A stretch of DNA of 34,684 nt from Mesotaenium endlicherianum. Lineage: Eukaryota > Streptophyta > Zygnematophyceae > Zygnematales > Mesotaeniaceae. The notes under the pieces were generated by a model. The model did no database searches. It was not told where the DNA came from and saw nothing but the letters and a program-made list of their open reading frames with translations. Made by a program: the position numbers and the translations under genes. The stretch lies in the NCBI GenBank assembly GCA_009602735.1, contig WELA01012094.1, positions 108,760 to 143,443 of the forward strand, given 5' to 3'. Below are positions 28,563-34,684 of the stretch, piece after piece. How positions within the stretch are numbered: position 1 is the stretch's first letter; each line of letters opens with the position of its first letter.

Positions 28563-31500
28563 TACCTAGTTGCTTCATTTGGAGGAGGGAGCTTGGGTTG
28601 GTGACGCTTGTAGGAGTGTAGAGAGGGTAGAGAGGATAAGCAAGGATGATTTATAAGTTGCTAAGGGCAGCCATGAAGACGTTGATGCAAGCTAGCATCT
28701 CACTCTCTTGAAGGAGGGAGGAGATGGAAGAGGGAGGTGCTCCAAGAAGTGTCAACTTGGATGCAACCAGATTGTTGTACGTCTTCTTTGTAGTATAAGA
28801 AGGTTGCCCAAGCATGGTAGTGATATAAGTAATATAGAGCAGCCTTTGCTTGAGTATGGAGACATACGAGCATGAAGAGAATCTGGAGTTCACACGGCTG
28901 GATTCTTCCTTGAAGATGCAAGCTCTTTAGTGTTAAGCTCTTTCTTTGACGAGGGGGCTTAGCATAGAGGTGATAGTGGCTAGAAAGGAGTGTGTGCCCA
29001 TCTTTATTTCAAATCTTCAATGAAGGTGGAGCAGATTTTAAGGGTAGGCAACCAGGGACTTAGCAAGCATGTGTACTTGCAAGTCTAGGAGCTTTGGCGG
29101 GCATAGCACTCGCAAGCTCAAGAGGAGCTCATGAGGAGCTCAAGAGAGGGTGCACCGGGGTGTTGCACCAAGTTGGCCAAGTATGTGGCCAGATTTGGGT
29201 TGCCTTGCATCACTCCTATGTAGCCACTGGTTATTTGAGGCCAGCCATGATGGAGCTTGGTACCTTGTATGGAGATAGAAGAAGCCTCAAGTGAAGAGAA
29301 GCACCGTGGAGAAGGCTTGGAGCAAGAAGAAGAAGTATTCGAGATTTTTCTTCAAAGAGGAGAGATGGAGATGGAGCCTTTCAAGTTCAGATTTCTCTTT
29401 TCTTATGGAGGAGAGTACTACGGAGTATATGGAGTTGAGAACTATGATGAAGACAAGCCTATGGTGTGGAAGAAGAAGCAAGGTATGAAGTTGGTGCAAG
29501 AGGGCTAGTGCAAGAGATGTCTCCCACTTGAAGCGTGTGTGCCATTAGTTGTGTGATGGCATAGTTAAGGGGCAGATTTTGGTGCATCTATGGAAGCTCT
29601 TCATGTGAAAGTAGAGCACCAAGGCAAGCTGGGTTTAGTAGTAAGAAGTGTCATTGGGGTGACCAAGGCTAGAGTGCACTCAAGAAGCTAAGCATGTGGA
29701 AGGAGTTGCACAAAGAGAGTAGCCTATCCTCTAGTGCTTTAGTGCACGGGTCAAGTGAAGACCGAGGAGGAGTATGGTCAAGTGAGGATAGTGAAATAGG
29801 TGGAGGTAGATATGACCACAAGTAGCTATCTTCAGCCCGCTAGCAAAGAAGCGACGCGGGAAGGTGAAGGTGAAGGAGAAGCGCTTGTTTTGGTGACCTT
29901 GGCCCGGTCATCACACGGAGCAAGCGTGCCTCCTAACAACCTTGGCGAATGTACATCGCCGGTGGAGCAAGTAGAGGTGTATGATCCCCTTGCTCATATA
30001 TAGAGCAGACCCCAACTGCTCAAGTGGAGGAGCTCCTAGAAAGTGAGCTCAAGAGAAGCCCGCTTGCAAGACGACGTGTGTGCGTGCACAAGATGAGGTG
30101 CAAGCACTAAGAGTATGTGCGTATGCCCAAGTTATGGAGCTCTTGGAGGCGTTCCAGATGTGTTTCTTGGAGCCTTGTGTGAAGGCTGACCTTCAAGAAG
30201 AGCCAGAGGTATGTGGGAGTGAGCATCTAGCCAAGGAGAAGACTATGATGGAGTTTGGTGCACCACGAGCGAGACTACGCGCTCATGCCTTGTGAAGATT
30301 ACTATCGTCGCTTGATGGAGACTACGACTTTATGGATATGGACCTATGAGGAGGAGACCAAGTGTTATGGGGCTGATATGTCCTGCCTAAGATGGAGATA
30401 TATGACAAAGACCTGGACATGAAGCTAGGAGAATCAGCGCCTATACAAGCAAGCACGAGAGAGGCGTAAAATCTGGACTTGGACACTCGAGTGGTAAGCG
30501 CCTTACCTTCATGATGAGGGGGGGGAGTGTTATAGTTGTTTATAGTGCTTGTAAGCAAGGTCAAACCAGTCCCATGAGTTCAGTTGTAACTAAGAGATGT
30601 GAAGTGGAAAGAAGTTTGAGAGCAAGAGCTTGGAAGATACTCAAATCTGTCTATGTTTGAGGGTTTTACGGGTAGGCGAGCGCGAGGTTTAAAGTTGGCA
30701 GATTTTGGCTACTTTTTGCCTACTTAGGAGAGAGTGGGTAATATTTTCACTAGAAGTCCTACATGATGTGAGAGGCCTAGTATGAGGCCTTCCTTGAGTC
30801 ATAGTCAAGTTTCAGAATCAGGGGTTTAAGCATGTGCCATTTGTAGGCGCGGGAGCTTTATCCATGTTGCGCGCGTGTGCGTCCTACGAGCGTGAGGCAC
30901 AAAGTGACGATCTCGTTTGAGTGTTAGACTTTGATTCAGACTCTGAAATTTTGTGGAGAGGTAGTCCTATGGATTGAGACTCAGAAAAAGTAATTTTTTT
31001 TATAAAAATATTAATTTGAGTCCTGACAGTGCCACATGGCGATCTGCTGGACTGCCGTGCGAGCCACATGTGTGAGGCAAGGCGCAATCTGGTATCATGG
31101 TCTTAGGCTTGGAATCAGGAGAAACAAAGCATACCAGTGAGTTCAAAGGGGAGATATTATGTAGATTACACAACTTTCAGGCTAAAAATGTCAAAAAAGT
31201 CAGGGGGGTGCCACTTGGCGTCTTGAGAGGTCACCACGAGTCACGCACACGAGTGAGAGAGTGCAATACCTCTACAAGGAGTATGGCTTAGAGCTAGAGG
31301 TAGCTAAGGGTACCAGAAGGTTCAGGAACATAGTGGACTTAGGTTCATGATGTAATCTGGTCAAAATTATAAGAGCACCACGAGTAAGCCACATGGCGCG
31401 ACGAGGAGTTGCCACTTGTCCACGAGGGCGAAGAATGAGTATTTTGGTGATTTGGCGGACTATTATGCATTGGATCCAGCTTTGAAGTATGTAGAGATGA

Positions 31501-31787
31501 TGGAGGGAGTATGTTACAGCCCTTATGAAGATATTGGCCTATTCCAAGACGAAGGAGTTGAAGAGAAGATGCACTTGTGTAAGGAGACGCCATGTGTGGA
31601 GACAATGTATGCGATGGAGCTTTCACTAAGTGGAGCAAGTTTGGAGTAATGAGTATCAACCTGGAGCCTGTTCAAGACCTGCAACTTGTATAATATATGT
31701 GAATATGTGTTTTTCTAGCGTATATGTGAGCTCGATTCCTCATATTACGTCACTTATGCTTAGTATGCGCCGAGGACGTCGCATCTT
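28563..31787 (+). other. Interior of the LARD-like element, no recognisable protein
   Basis: Purine-rich on the plus strand, with repeated GAGCTCAAGAG and GGAGCT words. The longest frames (29257-29508, 83 codons, Glu-rich with FKFRFLFSYGGEYYGVYGVE; 30080-30295; 31416-31649) show no known domain. At 30516-30531 the string GAGGGGGGGGAG|TGTT looks like another polypurine tract followed by an LTR start. Between about 30830 and 31440 a diverged repeat of roughly 180-195 bp recurs four times. Confidence 0.6.
30836..31440 (+). repeat. Four diverged tandem repeats of about 180-195 bp
   Basis: GTGCCATTTGTAGGCGC (about 30836), GTGCCACATGGCGATC (31030), GTGCCACTTGGCGTC (31208) and GCCACATGGCGCGACG (31390) recur at similar spacing. 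GTGAGGCA and GATTCAGACTC/GGAATCAGGAG words lie between some of them. Strongly degenerate. Confidence 0.5.
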
Positions 31788-31798
31788 GAGGAGGGGGA
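31788..31798 (+). other. Polypurine tract of the LARD-like element
   Basis: GAGGAGGGGGA, three bases before the 3' LTR. Confidence 0.85.
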
Positions 31799-31801
31799 TG
31801 A

Positions 31802-32513
31802 TGTAAGGTTATGAAAGTGTAGTTTGTTTCTTTCTAGTATTTTATATGCATAGAGTGTGATTTTAGAAGAACTTTGGCCTTTATTTCAAGTCATTTGGAC
31901 AAGTATTGAGATAGTTATGAATTTTGGAAGTTTTTAGTGAGTTTTTAATGTCACAGATTCTATTTAGTGACAAGGACAGGTCCAGTGACGAAAATTTCGG
32001 TTGGAGTCCAGAAAGTAGGACATTGAAACATGAGGGTTCCAGAAAGTACGTACAATTACGTAGAGTGCCAAAGTGATCGTGGAATTTCTAGAAACTCCGT
32101 GAGGAGTTAGTGGATTGTGTAGTAGAATATTCTAGAGTGTGATTGTGTGCGTGTGAGTGTGCTAGCTTGTCCAACTAGGCAAGGTCAAGTACATGGAAGG
32201 AGCCATAGGAGAAGGTTCTGGAGGTACCTTGCTAGAGAGGACACTTAGAGTTAAAGGATAAATGGGAAGCACAAGGAAGTAGAGGGAGCTTATTCTAGTC
32301 TAACCTTCGTATCTTGTATACGACTTTTCTTAATAAAGTGAGTTCTTTTCCACTCCTCTCTCATGTAGCCCTCTAACTCTTGCAAGGGTGGCATACTACC
32401 AGGCCACTCCACCTTGTGTATGCAACTAGGAAAGGTCCTCGTGCACGCTTCCACTCGCGGGTGAGGGTGCGTGAGTGTGTATGGGCGCACTCCCCGCACC
32501 CTTCCCCCTTTCA
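31802..32513 (+). repeat. 3' LTR of the LARD-like element
   Basis: 712 bp, equal in length to the 5' LTR, with about ten substitutions and no indel. It is followed by the CCACC target copy. Confidence 0.93.
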
Positions 32514-32518
32514 CCACC

Positions 32519-33941
32519 GCTCCCCAATAGGCCAGACTGGAGAGACACGAGAGGTGCTCAATACCAAGAGGGGGGGGGAGGGAGGGGGGGGGGAGCATCG
32601 CATGTGCTGATGAGGACCCTGCAGCAAGGAGCGCGGCGCCAGCAACGCGCGTGCTTGCACTCCTGAGGCTTTTGTTGCTGGCTTGGAAGCGTCACATGCG
32701 CACTTGCATACGCTTGAAATGCGTAACGTTGAAATGCAGAGGAGGGAGCGGGCTTGTGGAAGCGGGAGGAGGGGCCAGGTGGATGGTTGAAGGCAGGGGC
32801 ACAAAACTGGCGCCTGCACGGCCGAAAGGCAAACACCACCATGCGTGCGTCCTTGCCTGCCCACTACTTGAAAATCATGGAGGCGGGCAGAAGGAAGCCT
32901 TTGAAGGAGGCTCATAAAAGGAGCTCCAAACTGGCAGCCACTAAGTGCAACCTGAGAAGGGGCCTCGGAGAATGCCGGCCGGGAGGCGATCAGCTCAAGC
33001 TCACGCAAACACCCGCGTATGAGCACAACCACGCACGAGAGCGCATGCGCGTGGACTGACGCTCACCTACATAGAGAAGGGAGAAACGAAAGGTAAGGAA
33101 GGCTCTAGGCTTTAGAGCAATGAATGTCCCGCACGCTGCACAACAACAACCTCCAGGTCCAAGCGCATGGCACCCCTCAACCCTCGGGGGGCGCAGCTCC
33201 TCCGCAAGAGACCCAAGTCCATTGAGCTTAACTTGGCACTCTCTTTCCGCGACACATCAGCCCCACGGTGTACCTCCTTATGTTAGTGACCGGCATCTAC
33301 TCCTCCACTCCTCTTCTGCATTCTTGGACCTTGCTACCCTTTGTTGAGATTCTCAGCGGAAACCCCCGGGCACACCTCTACGCTGCCAACTGGCCCAGAT
33401 AGATGGCCCCATCAAGAGAAGTGTGCCACCTTGCTCTCTCCCTCCTCCTCTCTCTCCTTCCTTCCAATGCCCTCAAGATGTGTGTGGCATAATGCCCACC
33501 CAAGAGAGAAAGAGGAGAGAGCAACAGGGGGGAAATCGCGTGTCGTTGGGCACAATGTACATCACGCCTGCAAAGGGGGCATGAGCTATCCCATGGGCAT
33601 GCGGCACTCTAGCGTGGCTCTTCCCAACAATTGCCACGTGGCAAGCAGCCCTGCACAAGCATGGCACAGAGACCCGATGCGGCAGGTTTCAAGCTTCAAA
33701 CCTCAACGACAGGGGACAGGAGACGGGAGACAGGGAACATACGAGGCAGGGGGACGGGGCCCACCTTCAGAGGATTTGGGAGCAAGCTCCAGACGCACCT
33801 GTGATTTGGAACAGACGGGCGGCACCGCCAGCCTTGACGCCGCCTGGGCCTACTTGGCCTCCCTTTTGAGAGGCAAACCTCCCCCAAAGCAGCACCTCCC
33901 CCCCCCCTGCCCACCCCCCCGCAAACCCGCAAGCCCACACC
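32519..33941. other. GC-rich flank, nothing secure
   Basis: Contains long G runs (32567-32593) and C runs (33900-33920). A plus-strand frame at about 32838-33059 (HYLKIMEAGRRKPLKEAHKR then SSKLAATKCNLRRGL) and a minus-strand frame over the same bases both look somewhat protein-like. Neither has splice support and neither family is recognised. The rest, 33060-33941, shows no gene. Confidence 0.35.
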
Positions 33942-34684
33942 TGTAATGAATCAGTATATTAGTAGATATAATATTCATTTAAATATAATAGTTAATTTAG
34001 TTCAGCCTGCTGAACTTTAGTTAGTAGTCAGTCTGCTGAACTTTAGTTAATAATCAGTCTGCTGGACTTTACATAATTATCAGTTTAATGACTCGGCCAA
34101 AAGCAGCAGGCTGAAGTCAACTTAAGTCAGCTTGCTGACACATTCTTTGACAGCCAGCTGACTTCCGTGCTCGGTAGCAGCGAACTGCCTTGATATGCAT
34201 CTAAGTACCACCTGCTAGATGAATGGCCAGATGACATCCCCATGATGGATGGCTATTCGGGATGATGGGAGATGGCGGTGGATTTGGTTAACCGAGGTCC
34301 TACCAACGTGGTTAACTCCCGGGTAGGCGGTGCCATCGCACTGACCGTTGAACAGTAAACTCATTCCATGTACATATGCTAGGCATTGCTCTCGAGTTCG
34401 GCATTCGCAACCGAGGCCGACTCTCTTGTACAGCTTACTGAGAGAGATCTGAATCCAAGGCGAGAAGCCATTGATACGCACTGTCTTCTAACCTTGCTTA
34501 TGTATGAGTTCACTGATTTGCATTATTAATGCTAGTTTACTCGCATTTGACTTACGAGTATTATTCCCTGCTAGTGTATTGTCCTTTGCCGTTAAACCAG
34601 CTAACGGAAATACCATAAAGATTACTTGCTGATATAAAGATCTTTGTTAATTGTTAATCGCCTATTTGGTAAGTCGATTCATTT
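33942..34684 (+). repeat. Family A LTR (copy L4), cut by the window end
   Basis: Starts TGTAATGAATCAGTAT and reaches GATTCATTT at 34684, only a base or two from the expected end. It is longer than the other copies because the U3 part carries extra units of a roughly 30-bp repeat (TCAGTCTGCTGAACTTTAG, 33999-34060). Whether an element or a solo LTR follows is outside the window. Confidence 0.88.

Larger units (their letters stand above)
27837..32513 (+). mobile_element. Non-autonomous LTR retrotransposon (LARD-like), 4677 bp
   Basis: Two direct LTRs of exactly 712 bp (27837-28548 and 31802-32513) differ at about 10 positions by eye. Both run TG...CA. The target duplication CCACC is perfect (27832-27836 and 32514-32518). 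A primer site (28551-28562) and a polypurine tract (31788-31798) are in place. The 3253-bp interior encodes no gag, protease, reverse transcriptase or integrase that can be read, only short purine-rich frames. All signals needed in cis are kept and the enzymes must come from elsewhere, as in large retrotransposon derivatives. Close LTR similarity marks it as the youngest datable insertion here. Confidence 0.92.

Noticed and set aside
28325..32598. Matching minus-strand frames at 28325-28549 and 32290-32598
   Set aside because: They are the same LTR sequence twice; no independent support for a gene.
1..34684. CRISPR arrays, rRNA, bacterial operons
   Set aside because: No regularly spaced repeats with unique spacers, no rRNA sequence, and splice sites plus LTR elements show a eukaryotic genome.

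Overview
The window is eukaryotic repeat-rich DNA, most probably from a streptophyte (plant-lineage) alga or early land plant. The evidence is spliced exons, LTR retrotransposons primed by an initiator-Met-type tRNA, a chromodomain Ty3/gypsy element, a plant-like GT43 glycosyltransferase, and decay stops that are mostly TAG, as expected from methylated CAG sites. PiggyBac elements, common in animals and scarce in land plants, point to an alga such as Chara. That is inference; no species marker is present.

Layout. 1-842: microsatellite and the 3' exons of an unrecognised host gene (+). 843-2541: mostly featureless, with one small ORF. 2542-5899: piggyBac element PB1, a 780-codon transposase frame (-) broken by a single stop, with terminal inverted repeats and an ATAA target duplication. 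6174-19823: three nested elements. The outermost, 'family A', is an LTR element with LTR, PBS, decayed gag, protease remnant, a coiled-coil second ORF, PPT and a truncated 3' LTR. Inside its second ORF sits a minus-strand chromovirus (about 9817-19501). Inside the chromovirus integrase sits piggyBac PB2 (11084-14850), with perfect 13-bp inverted repeats and TTAA duplications. 19824-21300: no recognisable gene. 21300-24215: G-rich polypurine DNA holding a solo family A LTR and an assembly gap. 24690-26512: a GT43-like gene whose DDDN-coding exon is split by another solo family A LTR. 27380-27741: possible host exons on the minus strand. 27837-32513: a young non-autonomous LTR element of 4.7 kb with 712-bp LTRs and a CCACC target duplication. 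32519-33941: GC-rich, nothing secure. 33942-34684: a fourth family A LTR, running off the end.

No complete functional gene is visible. The best-preserved coding sequences are the PB1 transposase (one stop) and the chromovirus integrase C-terminus with chromodomain. The host genes appear as exon fragments; the GT43 gene looks inactivated by LTR insertion, a frameshift and a poor splice acceptor. Interest lies in the insertion history, two diverged piggyBac elements with an extra N-terminal module, the decay signature, and the disrupted GT43 gene.
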